A stretch of 64,000 nucleotides of DNA from Saccharomycopsis malanga (lineage: Eukaryota; Ascomycota; Saccharomycetes; Ascoideales; Saccharomycopsidaceae): the NCBI GenBank assembly GCA_004014935.1, contig CP025326.1, positions 1,116,001 through 1,180,000 of the forward strand, given 5' to 3'. Of the stretch, positions 18,463 through 29,221 are shown in pieces. The translations under genes and the position numbers were made by a program. The notes beneath the pieces were generated by a model. That model was given only the letters and a program-made list of their open reading frames with translations. It was not told where the DNA came from and did no database searches. Position 1 is the stretch's first letter. Each line of letters begins with the position of its first letter.

Positions 18463-21400
18463 ATGTCTGGTTCAAAGGAGCCGACAGAGGCGACGCGCTT
18501 GTTGTCTCAAAGTGAGGAGGTGCAGCCCGCCAGCTATTCTACGGGGACGCGGTATAAAGCACGTCAACATCCACGTCATCATGGCTTTTTGAAGAAAAGG
18601 ACGGCAGCAGATAAGATATTCCGCAAGGACAAGGAATTGGCCGAGGAGATTGAGAAGCAGCAGCCCAAGTTAGGCACGTATTCTGGGGTGTTTCTCCCAA
18701 CAGCCTTGAATGTGCTTTCGATCTTAATGTTTCTACGATTTGGGTTTATAGTAGGACAACTAGGTATGGTAGGAGCGTTGTTTACGTTGATCTTATGCTA
18801 CACCATTAATCTCCTTACAACGTTGTCTGTCTCTGCAATTGCCACGAATGGCATTGTACGGACTGGCGGGGCGTATTATATGATTTCACGGTCATTGGGA
18901 CCGGAATTCGGAGGTGCTATTGGGTTGATATTCTATTTTGGGCAGATATTGAATGCCGCGTTGAACGTAGTAGGTTTGATAGAGCCCTTGATAAACAACT
19001 TTGGCCTGGAATCTGGTTCCATATGGCCAGTGCTTCCAGAAAGTTATTTCTGGTCCATCATATATTCCACCGTAATCTTGTTCGTATGTGTAGCCATCAG
19101 TCTTGTGGGCGCCGACATGGTGTCTCGTGCTGCCTTATTGTTGTTCATCATGTTGGTGGCCTCGATCATGTCTATTCCTGTATCTGCCATATTTGTAGGC
19201 CCCTTTGCCATCCCTTCGTTGGACACATACTATTCTGGTCTCAGTTGGCACACGTTCAAAGAGAACTTGATGCCCCATTTCACCAAACATGCCGCAGGCT
19301 CCCAGATCCCTGGCACCGAAACGTTTGCTGATTTGTTTGGGATTTTCTTCCCAGCAACTGCTGGAATACTTGCTGGCGCCAGCATGTCGGGATCATTGAA
19401 AAACCCCTCCAAAAGCATTCCCAAAGGAACTCTCTGGGGCTTATTGCTAACCTTTTTCTGTTATGCTATTGTGATTCTTTCCTTAGGGGCTGCAGTCCCC
19501 AGAGATTTGCTCCATAAGGATGTGCTGGTTATACAGACGGTCAGTTTGGCAGAGATCATCATCATCTTGGGTGAGTTTTCTACGTCGTTGTTTTCCATCA
19601 TTATGGGTGTTGTGGGTGCAGCAGACATTTTGTCGGCCATTTCTAAAGACGTTATCATTCCTGGTTTGTCGGTATTTGCAAACAGACATACGAATCCAGT
19701 GAAAGCTATATTGTTTTCCTGGCTTTTGATCCAGGGGTTTCTTTTTGCCAACATTAACCAAATCGCCACGTTGATCACCATGGCTTTTCTTATGACGTTT
19801 ATAGTGATTAATGTAGCATGTTTTCTTTTGGAAATCTCAGCAGCTCCTAATTTCAGACCCTCCTTTGATTATTTCAACAGAGCAACTGCTGCTGCTGGTG
19901 TGGTGTCTTGTTTTATTGCCATGTTCATCGTTGATGGTCTATCTGCCACCATGATCATCTTCTGTTTATTGTTTTTGATTATTTTCATTCATTATGTGTG
20001 TCCACCCAAATCCTGGGGTGACGTTTCTCAAACATTAATTTATCACCAAGTACGGAAATATCTATTCAAATTGAGACTTGACAACGTCAAGTATTGGAGA
20101 CCTCAGATATTGCTTCTAGTTGATAATCCACGCACATGCTGGAATTTGATGCATTTTTGCAACCATCTAAAGAAGGGTGGCTTGTATATTCTTGGCCATG
20201 TGATTATTAGTACTGATGATTTCGAAAACAACTATGTTGAGTATGCCAGAGAACGCAATGCTTGGGTAAAGTTGCGGGATATGCTCAATTTGAAAGCTTT
20301 TGTCCAGTTTTCGTTTTCCTCGGCAATTCCTTGGGGTGTCAGAAACATTTTCTTGGGCTCAGGACTAGGGAATATGAAACCAAACATTATCGTAATAGGA
20401 TTCTTGGATTTAAGCAACCGTAAAATGATATCAGCCAGTGGAAGTGCTAGTGTTCCTTCTGAAACCCCAGACCCATCCATGGTTCCCAAAAGCATTGAAA
20501 GACTCAATCCTGCATACAATACCCAGGGCAATATTTCCAAATTGCCCTTGCCCACTGATTTCTGCAAAAGCGAGAAACGAATCAAAATCACCGAATGGGT
20601 CCAATGTATTGAGGAGTTACTTCTAATGAAAGCAAATGTAGCAGTTGCCAAAGGATTTCCTCGTCTTTCGATTCCTGATAAAAATGCAGAGGAGCTAGAC
20701 AAGGAAGAGAAGAACATAATAGACTTGTATCCTATTCAAATGTCAGCAGAGATTGCCGAAAAATCGGGACAAACTATTCTCAGCACCAACTTTGACACGT
20801 ACACATTGATCTTGCAGTTGGGTGCCATCTTGACTACAGTTCCACAATGGCATAAAACACATAGATTAAGGATTGTGGTGTTCGTAGAGCTGCCAGAAGA
20901 TATAGACGAGGAACGGTCTCGAGTGTCACAACTTATTAGTATATTGCGGATCAATGCTGAGATTCTAATTGTGAGCTTTGATTCTGGCAACTATTCATTC
21001 TACGATTGTATAGTAAAAAACAAATGTGCCGACAAAAGAGTCCTAAAAAAAGTGAATCGTGTATTGCAAAATAACGAGTGGTGGAAAGCCATTAGCGCTA
21101 TGCGATCAGAAAACGAGCCTGCAACTGATTCAGGTCTCATGACTATCGACAACTCTTTGACCGCTTTACAAAGTAAATTACATGCTCGCAAAAACAATAT
21201 TGCCTTGTCCAAACTACAGCGGTTGGGCGTGAAGTTTAAAATGAGAACTAACAAACTCTTGAACGCTCATATATATGAAGGTGTTCCTGTGTTTGGATCA
21301 TCCAGTTCTGGTTCTGACGATTCTGATTTGGAAAGTTTGTACGGGGGCTACGATAGTGATCCTGAGGCAGATATCCGCAGAAAGGCAAACTACACGTTGG

Positions 21401-22167
21401 CTTCAGAACGACGTATGAGAAGAAAAACCTTTTCTTCCCTCAACGAGACTCCTTCGTCAGCGCCCCCAAAGACTCCTAAAACACCAAAGTTTGCCGAGTC
21501 CAGAACTCAAAACCCAATCCCAGGTTTGAGTCTAGATGATGACGCAGATACTTTGAAAAGGCCTGTTTTGTCCCGACAAAGCAGCAGGCATTCGTATTCC
21601 AGTATTCGCAGTCAAGCGCGCCCTAATTTCACCTCACAAGCATTGCCGAAATCTAAAGTCAACGAAGAGGCAACTGGTGTCGAGCCTTCCATAATCTTCA
21701 CCGAAGACGATAGAGGCTCGATCAAAAGCCGAGCCTCAAGCATCAAAGGTTCTAAAAGAGTTGTGTCCAGATCTGCTAAAGAGAAAACTTTGGATGCCGA
21801 TACATCTGCTGGCGATGCAAATAACACAAATAATGTCTCAGACGGAGGAGACTCTGACCTTAACTCAATATCAGAGAATTCTGACAGCGATAATGCTTCT
21901 TCTAGTGTGGAAGAGTTTGATATTGACAACTTGACCTTCAACGATGTCCCAGCAAGAGCCCAGCATTTGATTTTAAACCAGCTCATGATGAAAACATCCA
22001 AAAACTCTGCCGTGATTTTCTCCACTTTGCCTACACCTCCGCCAGGCTGCTACAAAAGCAAAAAAGATTCCATTGAATACGTTGAAACCCTTGACTTGTG
22101 GTGCAAAGGATTACCGCCAATTTTTTTGATTAACTCAAGAACCATGACCGTCACCACAGCATTGTAG
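18463..22167 (+). CDS. VHC1: vacuolar cation-chloride cotransporter (SLC12 family)
   Basis: 1234 aa, ATG start. Homologue of yeast Vhc1/YBR235W, a vacuolar-membrane SLC12 cotransporter that moves K+ with Cl-. The cytosolic N-terminus (about 1-70) leads into the typical SLC12 first helix block LGTYSGVFLPTALNVLSILM and FLRFGFIVGQLG. About 12 membrane segments run to about residue 510, with GGAYYMISRSLGPEFGGAIG (TM2-3 region) and FGIFFPATAGILAGASMSG (the conserved TM6 region). The long cytosolic C-terminus carries FKLRLDNVKYWRPQILLLVD, the SLC12 C-terminal domain entry. A serine/acid-rich insert spans about 940-1165, and the conserved end RAQHLILNQLMMKTSKNSAV and IFSTLPTPP follows. Length is close to the 1120 aa of S. 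cerevisiae Vhc1. Divergent neighbour of SCC2. Confidence 0.92.
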   Translation: MSGSKEPTEATRLLSQSEEVQPASYSTGTRYKARQHPRHHGFLKKRTAADKIFRKDKELAEEIEKQQPKLGTYSGVFLPTALNVLSILMFLRFGFIVGQLGMVGALFTLILCYTINLLTTLSVSAIATNGIVRTGGAYYMISRSLGPEFGGAIGLIFYFGQILNAALNVVGLIEPLINNFGLESGSIWPVLPESYFWSIIYSTVILFVCVAISLVGADMVSRAALLLFIMLVASIMSIPVSAIFVGPFAIPSLDTYYSGLSWHTFKENLMPHFTKHAAGSQIPGTETFADLFGIFFPATAGILAGASMSGSLKNPSKSIPKGTLWGLLLTFFCYAIVILSLGAAVPRDLLHKDVLVIQTVSLAEIIIILGEFSTSLFSIIMGVVGAADILSAISKDVIIPGLSVFANRHTNPVKAILFSWLLIQGFLFANINQIATLITMAFLMTFIVINVACFLLEISAAPNFRPSFDYFNRATAAAGVVSCFIAMFIVDGLSATMIIFCLLFLIIFIHYVCPPKSWGDVSQTLIYHQVRKYLFKLRLDNVKYWRPQILLLVDNPRTCWNLMHFCNHLKKGGLYILGHVIISTDDFENNYVEYARERNAWVKLRDMLNLKAFVQFSFSSAIPWGVRNIFLGSGLGNMKPNIIVIGFLDLSNRKMISASGSASVPSETPDPSMVPKSIERLNPAYNTQGNISKLPLPTDFCKSEKRIKITEWVQCIEELLLMKANVAVAKGFPRLSIPDKNAEELDKEEKNIIDLYPIQMSAEIAEKSGQTILSTNFDTYTLILQLGAILTTVPQWHKTHRLRIVVFVELPEDIDEERSRVSQLISILRINAEILIVSFDSGNYSFYDCIVKNKCADKRVLKKVNRVLQNNEWWKAISAMRSENEPATDSGLMTIDNSLTALQSKLHARKNNIALSKLQRLGVKFKMRTNKLLNAHIYEGVPVFGSSSSGSDDSDLESLYGGYDSDPEADIRRKANYTLASERRMRRKTFSSLNETPSSAPPKTPKTPKFAESRTQNPIPGLSLDDDADTLKRPVLSRQSSRHSYSSIRSQARPNFTSQALPKSKVNEEATGVEPSIIFTEDDRGSIKSRASSIKGSKRVVSRSAKEKTLDADTSAGDANNTNNVSDGGDSDLNSISENSDSDNASSSVEEFDIDNLTFNDVPARAQHLILNQLMMKTSKNSAVIFSTLPTPPPGCYKSKKDSIEYVETLDLWCKGLPPIFLINSRTMTVTTAL

Positions 22168-22949
22168 ATAGAATGTTCTTTGTCAGTATTTTTCTTTAAC
22201 GCATATTTTGTATTTTAGGTATTCGTCATGAGCTATTTTTCAGTAGCCAAAATAAGGGCTCCGTGTTCTTATTACTAGTTATGTAATCGAAATACTAAAC
22301 TTCAGGAGAAATTTCTTCACAACTTGTAGTAGAAACAGGTCTGCTTATTGTGGGGTTTCCCTTTATTATTGTAGGTCAATGAATATCAAGAATAATATAT
22401 CTATAGGCTTAGAACTGATTATCTGCGTATATCACATATGTTTACATCTGTTTCATGGATAAAAGTTTATAAATCAAAGCATGTAAACTTTATTACCAAC
22501 ATTATATTATGATATCCCTCAAGTATTCAATAGAAGTTTTGGGGAATAACAGAGAAATTAGTAATTCTCATGGAAATTTAGGGCATGATACATTTTCCGT
22601 AATAATACTATCATGTTCAAGCTCAGTACACATCTACTGCTTACACATTCTCATACAAACAGAACTGCCATCATTAAATCTTAGCTTCTTATCGTTTTGA
22701 TAAGATTACTTACCCTAAACTTCATCTATTCCATATATGGAATATTAAATAGGAAATCATAGGTAAGAATCTTGTCGGAGTTCTGCAATCTCATGCAGGT
22801 GAACGCAGAGTGAGTAGTTTCTTGGATGAAAAAACGGGTCGATTTTTCACTTTACTCCAGGCTATTTCCTCGGACTTTAGAGTTAACAGAGCATTGATTG
22901 AAGCTAATTGTTGAACTGAAAGGTTTAAACATATCTCAGTGGTATCTCA
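22168..22949. other. VHC1 3' flank and TMA108-like promoter
   Basis: About 780 bp of AT-rich spacer between plus-strand genes. The clearest element is a CArG-type palindrome at 22729-22742, listed separately. No supported ORF. Confidence 0.4.
22729..22742. promoter_or_regulatory. CArG-box palindrome (MADS-box type site)
   Basis: TTCCATATATGGAA is a perfect 14-bp palindrome containing CC(A/T)6GG, the SRF-type CArG box bound by MADS-box factors. It lies about 210 bp upstream of the TMA108-like start. Function is inferred from the motif alone. Confidence 0.35.
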
Positions 22950-25811
22950 ATGTCGAGTGAAGGTATTAAAAACAAAGGTTTGGGCTCGATTTTGAGTTGT
23001 TTCAAACCAAAAGCTTATGATTTATTTATTGATCTTGACCATACCAAAAAGAATTTTGTGGGTGAAGTGACAATTCAACTAGAAAAGACACAAGTTGATG
23101 ATGATGATGATAATGGCCCTTTGAAAATTGTTTTAAATAGTAATGAATTGGTTATTCTTGGTGCAACTTCAAATAACGAGAAAGCAACAGTGAGTTATCA
23201 AAGAGATGTGCAAAGAATAGTGTTAAGCTTTGCCAATATCAATGCCAACAGTGTGGAAACAGGTAAATTACTAGATGTCACGGTCAAATATATTGGCAAA
23301 ATTAACCGTATCAACACATACAAAGAGAAAACAAGAGGCTTGTTCGTCACCAACTATTTGGATCAAACCACCGGAAAGGCATCAAACAATATTATTGCTA
23401 CTCAATCTCAACCCTGTGATTCTAGAACCATTTTCCCATGTATTGACGAGTTGGCTGCTACTGCTACGGTGAAATTGACCTTGCAACTTTGTCTGAGATT
23501 TTCTGCTGTCAGCAACGCCTTGATACTAGATGAAGAGTTTCAAGAAGACAACGGCAAAGTGGTAATAAAGTTTGCTAAAACCCAACCAATGGTTATATCC
23601 TTGTTTGGCTTTGTCTGCGGTGATATGGAATATCTCGAATCACAGGTCAGTCTTGATAATGCTACAATTCCATTAAGAATATATGTCTTGAAAGGTAATC
23701 TTTCCAAAGCACATTATGCATTAGCAATGGCCAAGCATTTCCTTCCTGTACTTGAAAGTAAGTTGAAGAGCAAATTCCCATTGCCAAAGTTGGATATTGC
23801 GGGTCTTCCTTTCTTATCCAATGGGGCTGTGGAAAACTGGTCTCTCATCAATATTCAACAAGACATCTTATTGGCTGCTGCCCATGAAATACCTCTATAT
23901 AAAAACAGAATCAGACAATTGAACCAAATCATCGTTCATGAATTAGTGCATCAATGGTTCGGAAACTATGTATCTTTTGACAGCTGGAACCATTACTGGT
24001 TGAACGAGGCATTGGCCACCTTTTTAGCCTATTCTTTATTAGACGAGTCTGATTTTCAAAGCTTGCCTTATTCCAATATCGACTTTAATGCTTTATGGGC
24101 TGAACAAGCAACGTTGATGGAATCAGTATTTGATAATGATGCTTCAAAGGATATTTCAATCTCCACCATTAGTGAAAATGTTCAGAACATCAACATTGAC
24201 TCTATTGATCGTACATTTGACCAGCTTTCGTACGAAAAAGGCATCTTTTTGCTTCGTATGTTCACCAACGTATTTGACAACCTGAGCTTCAACGATTCTA
24301 ACAGCAAGTTCTTTAATGTTTTGGGCAAGTTGGTCGAAAAGCTCAAGTATCAGACCGTAAAACCAGTAGATTATTGGATGTTTTTCGATGAACTTAAAGA
24401 TTCCAGTATTGGCTTTAGCTTGGTAGACTTTGCTGTCTCTTGGGTCAGATTGCCAGGATTTCCAGTAGTAAGTGTCTCTTTGACTGAAGACTCGTTGATT
24501 AAGGTAGAGCAACACCGGTTTATCCCAGAAGACGAGCCCCAAGACAAATACGAAGATTATGTGTACCAAGTGCCTTTGGCAGTCACGTTAAGCAATGGCC
24601 AAGTGTCCAATTTACTTCTTAAAGAAAGATTCAAGGTGTTCACAAAGGAAGAATTGGATCCAAAATTGTTTGTCAAGATCAACGCTAATAGAACAGGTTA
24701 CTACAAGGTAAAATATGATAACTTGAAGTTTTATCAGCAGATTGTGCAAAACACCAACGTGTTGACCAAACTCGATTGGATAGGATTGCTTTTAGATGTC
24801 GAAAGTTACATTGGTACTCCTTACCAAAGCGCTGTGGACACCGAGGGCCTTATAGAAATTTTGAAGTGGCTTGTGGATCCAAAAACTAAACTTCCTCCAT
24901 TTGAGGCCGTGGAGATTTTGCTTAGAATTTTCCAGTTTTTCTCGTCAGCAGTTCAGCTATTCAAAAACGAAAAGGAATATGCCGAATTGAAAGAACATGC
25001 TCTCAAGAGGCTAGCCAAGAAACTCTTTGCTAAATTTCATTGGCCTCTGAATTATCAAAAGGTAACCTACTCCAAGGCAGAAATAACTTGTCGGAACATG
25101 ATTCTCTTGCTTGGTGTAGAGACACCAGAGATTATTGGTTATTGTAAACAATTATTCAAAAACTTGAATCATGGCCCTAAGCAGTCCGTTCCTAGAGAAC
25201 TTGTATCAGCAGTACTAATAAATTACGTCTACAACACTGATGTTAAAGGGTTTAAAAAGGCACTCCAGGTATCCACGAGATCATCAGAGGCACTTCTCAT
25301 CAATATCAACAACCAGTTGGAACCAGAATCGCCCGTCAGCGTGGGTGAGTTGCAATCAGCTGCAATCAGCGCCTTGGGATTTGCAAGAAACGAATCGCTT
25401 CTCCAAAAAACATTGAATTATGTTGCCACCAATATCGATTCCAAGGGAATAGAGTTGGCTTTGGTTGGATTCAATTACTTTGATAATAACAAAGATTATC
25501 AAAATAACCGTCACAAGGCAATTGTATGGAACTGGTTCAGTCTACATTTTGACCAATGGGCTGCACGCTCACTTCGCGAGGGCTCTGAATATTCCCAACA
25601 ATTGTATGTCACTTTGCATAGTTTGTGTGAAACCATTGCTAAGAGTTTTACTGCCCCAGCAGACGTGGCTTTAATAGAGCAGTTTATACAATCCAAAAAC
25701 AAACAGTTTGGCAAACACAACTTGAAAAGCCTTCACGAAAACGCATTAGCTGGCTTGGAAAGATCCCAGGCAGTAAGTAAATACGTGGAAAGCAACAAGT
25801 TTGTCTTATGA
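22950..25811 (+). CDS. TMA108: M1-family metallopeptidase-like protein, TMA108-like
   Basis: 953 aa, ATG start. The M1 zinc site is complete: H330-E-L-V-H334 and, 18 residues on, E353 in NEALATF, so a metal can be bound. The exopeptidase motif, normally GAMEN, is GAVEN (292-296), and the residues after it (WSLINIQQD) differ from the usual WGLVTYR of Aap1/Ape2. Such divergence fits Tma108, the ribosome-associated M1-like protein that binds selected nascent chains co-translationally, and length (946 aa in S. cerevisiae) agrees. The C-terminal half is the helical ERAP1-like domain typical of M1 enzymes. An active cytosolic aminopeptidase of the Aap1/Ape2 type is the alternative. A poly-Asp stretch (DDDDD near residue 51) is encoded by a GAT run. 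Confidence 0.75.
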   Translation: MSSEGIKNKGLGSILSCFKPKAYDLFIDLDHTKKNFVGEVTIQLEKTQVDDDDDNGPLKIVLNSNELVILGATSNNEKATVSYQRDVQRIVLSFANINANSVETGKLLDVTVKYIGKINRINTYKEKTRGLFVTNYLDQTTGKASNNIIATQSQPCDSRTIFPCIDELAATATVKLTLQLCLRFSAVSNALILDEEFQEDNGKVVIKFAKTQPMVISLFGFVCGDMEYLESQVSLDNATIPLRIYVLKGNLSKAHYALAMAKHFLPVLESKLKSKFPLPKLDIAGLPFLSNGAVENWSLINIQQDILLAAAHEIPLYKNRIRQLNQIIVHELVHQWFGNYVSFDSWNHYWLNEALATFLAYSLLDESDFQSLPYSNIDFNALWAEQATLMESVFDNDASKDISISTISENVQNINIDSIDRTFDQLSYEKGIFLLRMFTNVFDNLSFNDSNSKFFNVLGKLVEKLKYQTVKPVDYWMFFDELKDSSIGFSLVDFAVSWVRLPGFPVVSVSLTEDSLIKVEQHRFIPEDEPQDKYEDYVYQVPLAVTLSNGQVSNLLLKERFKVFTKEELDPKLFVKINANRTGYYKVKYDNLKFYQQIVQNTNVLTKLDWIGLLLDVESYIGTPYQSAVDTEGLIEILKWLVDPKTKLPPFEAVEILLRIFQFFSSAVQLFKNEKEYAELKEHALKRLAKKLFAKFHWPLNYQKVTYSKAEITCRNMILLLGVETPEIIGYCKQLFKNLNHGPKQSVPRELVSAVLINYVYNTDVKGFKKALQVSTRSSEALLININNQLEPESPVSVGELQSAAISALGFARNESLLQKTLNYVATNIDSKGIELALVGFNYFDNNKDYQNNRHKAIVWNWFSLHFDQWAARSLREGSEYSQQLYVTLHSLCETIAKSFTAPADVALIEQFIQSKNKQFGKHNLKSLHENALAGLERSQAVSKYVESNKFVL

Positions 25812-26583
25812 AGAGAAGATACTGTTGAATAACATGCATGTTGATGTTGTGAGGGTGTGACATTATGCTGGAACATGCTGAAATATGTTTCCGTATGCTG
25901 TTAGATGTAAATAAATGTATAAAAATGTATATTTACGTGTTATATGTAGCTGTATGCATTATAATGCACTTGTATGCCCTCACATGCATATTTGGAGAAT
26001 ATAAGTATACCAGTTCCCTGGCTCCAGTTGCTGCAGAGAAGCCTGTAGAAGTTTCCATTGGAGCAACAGCGCATGCCCGTGACTATTCTACGCATTTCCA
26101 TGCTTAAAACGCTCCTATATCAACTCTAGGCAGTCCAACAACTTTGATTAGACTGTTCGACACAATTTTTCGCTACTTCTAAGTAACCAGAAAATCTTTG
26201 TCAGAACACATTTGCCACTGCATTTCATCAGACCGAGGCTTTTTATCATCAGCGATCCATTTTTTACCCCAAATCAGCCTCTTGTCCATCCTTCCCCCAC
26301 CTTTTTAAATGTTTTTTTCATTCCATCTACACCCAGAAAGCCACGTCTATAATAGTTCCATACATTGACCTGCAGTTATCGCCGACACTATTGGTCAAAT
26401 TTTCTGAGAAGAGGATTATATACATTATATTAGACAAGACAGAACTTGAAGAAATCTGAAAAAAAAAATACCAAAAAAAAAACTAAAAAAAATTTATATA
26501 TTTTGTAAAGGGCCAATAAAAGCCGTTGGAGAATTTGCAATATCAAAGGGAATCCACTTTTGCACGAATAGCATTTCTAAGGA
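25812..26583. other. TMA108-like 3' UTR and J-protein promoter
   Basis: The first 200 bp are rich in repeated TGTAT/ATGTA and TGCATG-like words and include a Puf3-type TGTAAATA at 25906-25913. An 80-codon ORF at 25865-26107 lies in this low-complexity stretch and is not called. Poly-A runs at 26459-26491 precede the J-protein. No heat-shock element with alternating GAA/TTC was recognised. Confidence 0.45.
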
Positions 26584-28020
26584 ATGGCCCAAGATTACAC
26601 TTACTACAATATATTAGGTGTGAAGGCGTCAGCAACGGCAGAGCAGATCAAAAAGGCATATAGAACAAATGCCTTGCGAAACCATCCGGACAAGAACAAC
26701 ACGGCAGAAGCCACGGAGAAATTCAAGCAGTTGACTGCAGCGTATGAAGTTCTTTCGGATGATAACAAGCGTAGGATTTACGACCAATATGGTATGCGTG
26801 GTTTGGTCCAGTTGAATGAGAACTCTAGAAGAGCATCTACGACAACGACAACCACTACGGCAACATTTTTTCAGAACGGTGCCGGGCCTAATTTGTTTGG
26901 TTCCAACCATTTCAACAGATCAAGTCCCGGGGACTTTTTCAACGAGATGTTGAATAATGTATTCAATAATGGCAATAATGGAAGTCCGTTCTTTGATAAT
27001 AGTAGTCATAGCCGGTTTGGTCACCATTCCCATGACGATCATTTCAATAATACCCATCCACAGATGAAAAAAGGTTTGGACATCAAACACCACTTAGACT
27101 GCACTCTTGAGGAGTTGTTTAATGGGAAAAATATGAAGTTGGTGCTTACTAAACAGAGCGCTTGTAGTACTTGTAATGGAAGTGGTCTCAATGTTGGTAT
27201 TGATCCCAACTCGGTGAAATGTCAATCCTGCTGTGGAACTGGGGTGTATTGTTCTCAAAAACAGATGGGATCGGTTATCCAACGGTTGAAAGGTACATGC
27301 TCCGACTGTGGAGGTCTGGGAACCAACCGGATCGTTGACCAGCAACTTTTATGCCCAACTTGTAAAGCTGCCAAGTACGTGCCGACTCAGAAGATCCTTA
27401 ACATCAAAATACCCCCGGGAAGCAGGAATAGCGATTCCATAGTGTTCCGAAACGAAGCAGACGAGGGAGAAAACATTATACCCGGTGATATAATAATAAC
27501 AATTCACCAAGTAGAGCATAGGGTATTTGTTCGGAAAAATGATGATCTTGTTCTCAGACAGAAGATTGATCTTTTGACTGCCTTGGCAGGCGGTTCGTTT
27601 AATTTCAAGTACCTCAACAATAAAGTCATCAAGGTCAATATTTCTCCAGGTGAAATCATCAAACCAGGATCAATCAAGGTCTTGAAAAACTTTGGTATGC
27701 CAAAAGCCAAACCAGACGTTCATGGAGACCTTTTCATTCAGTTCGAAGTGGAATTTCCCAAAGAAGGCGTGCTTACGAGCTCAAGCAGAAAGGCTTTGGA
27801 AGCAGCATTGCCTGAGAGAAACTCGTCCAGTTATCATAACTACACCGAAACCACCTATCATTTGAAACACGCTTTGCCTGCCTCTGCGGATGGCGCAAGT
27901 GTCGGAAATGGTGAGGAGGAGGGCAGCTGTGAGTCCATAGCGGATGAAGTGACTCTCATGGACGTCGACGAGTTGGCTTATGGTAGTTGTGAGCCTAAAA
28001 AACAAAAGTTGGGAAACTAA
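26584..28020 (+). CDS. APJ1: class A DnaJ/Hsp40 co-chaperone, APJ1-like
   Basis: 478 aa, ATG start. Complete class A J-protein: J domain at 5-70 with HPD at 34-36, a Gly/Asn/Ser/Phe-rich linker (about 75-160, [14 protein letters not shown]), and four zinc-finger repeats [24 protein letters not shown] and CPTCKAAK. Two C-terminal substrate-binding folds follow ([20 protein letters not shown], then [20 protein letters not shown]). It activates Hsp70 ATPase and delivers substrates. There is no C-terminal CaaX box (it ends KKQKLGN), which argues against Ydj1. The [16 protein letters not shown] block and PGDIIITI resemble Apj1, the J-protein linked to nuclear SUMO-conjugate turnover and disaggregation. 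The fourth zinc repeat lacks the usual final Gly (CPTCKAAK). Xdj1 is another possibility. Confidence 0.8.
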   Translation: MAQDYTYYNILGVKASATAEQIKKAYRTNALRNHPDKNNTAEATEKFKQLTAAYEVLSDDNKRRIYDQYGMRGLVQLNENSRRASTTTTTTTATFFQNGAGPNLFGSNHFNRSSPGDFFNEMLNNVFNNGNNGSPFFDNSSHSRFGHHSHDDHFNNTHPQMKKGLDIKHHLDCTLEELFNGKNMKLVLTKQSACSTCNGSGLNVGIDPNSVKCQSCCGTGVYCSQKQMGSVIQRLKGTCSDCGGLGTNRIVDQQLLCPTCKAAKYVPTQKILNIKIPPGSRNSDSIVFRNEADEGENIIPGDIIITIHQVEHRVFVRKNDDLVLRQKIDLLTALAGGSFNFKYLNNKVIKVNISPGEIIKPGSIKVLKNFGMPKAKPDVHGDLFIQFEVEFPKEGVLTSSSRKALEAALPERNSSSYHNYTETTYHLKHALPASADGASVGNGEEEGSCESIADEVTLMDVDELAYGSCEPKKQKLGN

Positions 28021-29221
28021 ATCTGCTGCATTTAGTCTTTATCAATTTTGTTCTATATTCTAGCGTGAAGAAACATTGAGGCTTTTTATATTATTATACC
28101 ATGACCTGTTTCTTCACTATCGTTTTTGTTCATATCCACATATTTTCTGTTCTAGCTTTTTAAAATTCAGTTGTTTTATCTTTGACTCTTCTGCTTTTTA
28201 AAAAAAAAATTTCTTTCCTTTTTGTTATTTACTTTTACGCGCTGGTTTTGGGTTTTCTTTCTAGTTATGTTATTATTACCTTTATATAGTTTATTTTCAC
28301 TCCCTTGTAATGTCTTTTTTTAATATTAATTGTTCAGCGAACGATGAGTATATCTTTAGTTCTTATCTGTATGTACGAGTGTTTAAACTATTCTAATGAA
28401 TTATTACGCTTTTTCGTGTGTTGGCTTGTACTGTACGTGTTGACAGATGAAAGAATAAAAGTTGGCCATATTAAAACATTATCACTTGAGCGGTTTCATT
28501 TGAGTTGATAATTAGAGATGTTGTGCGCACTAGCTTAGCATACCCAATTACTGCCTGCTATCGGTAATTGGTTGAGGATTTTGAAAACCTGCGAGATCAG
28601 AATTCGACCAGGTTGCAAATGATAGACACAAGTTCAGACAGTTATTGGTTAAGCCTCAATAGTTTGTAATAAGATACGACGAAATAATTGTTAGACAGAT
28701 GCTGGCCAATCTTACAGGAAATTATGTATAAAAAGTATATTTCAATCACTTGTTACTCGGTAAATTTTGGCTACAACGAAACTGATTATCGTTAAAAATA
28801 GCCCACAGTGTCATAATAACCTCAGCCTTAAAAGTCATGTTGAGGCGTTCGGGAGCGTTTTTCCGCCGTACCGGGGGCTACCCAACCAATAAGGCTGGTT
28901 TTCCATTAGCGAAAAAACGAGAAAAAATATAGACTCAAGTGTATATAGCGTTAAAGTAATGGATATATACAGATATAGTATAAATCGGCCAACTGTTATT
29001 CTACTCAACCTTGAGTGAAGCTAGCGTGCTATTATTTTTGGGACCCACGAAATTACTGTTTTGAATGGTTGGGTGGATTTTCATATACACTTAATTGAAA
29101 TCATTGAGTAACATAAAAAAAAAACTTAATTCAGAATCTTGCCCAAGCGATTTTCCTGTCAGTATTAAAAGTTTTGACGGTGCTAAGAGCTTCTAGTGCT
29201 AATAATAAATAAATACATACC
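28021..29221. other. J-protein 3' flank and SAL1 promoter
   Basis: 1.2 kb. The first 450 bp are T-rich 3' UTR-like. A GC-richer patch at 28835-28905 contains a 31-codon ATG ORF (28837-28932) and a CCAAT box at 28886-28890 (Hap2/3/4/5 type), about 330 bp upstream of SAL1. The rest is featureless. Confidence 0.45.
28837..28932 (+). CDS. possible 31-aa small ORF or uORF upstream of SAL1
   Basis: ATG to TAG, 31 aa, starting MLRRSGAFFRRTGGYPTNKA and ending LAKKREKI. The N-terminus looks like a mitochondrial presequence (basic, no acids, amphipathic), and the segment is GC-richer than its surroundings. It could be a short mitochondrial protein, an upstream ORF in the SAL1 leader, or chance. I do not recognise a family. 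Confidence 0.2.
   Translation: MLRRSGAFFRRTGGYPTNKAGFPLAKKREKI

Noticed and set aside
25865-26107. 80-codon ORF after the TMA108-like gene
   Set aside because: Built from repeated TGTATG-type words in a 3' UTR; no homology recognised.
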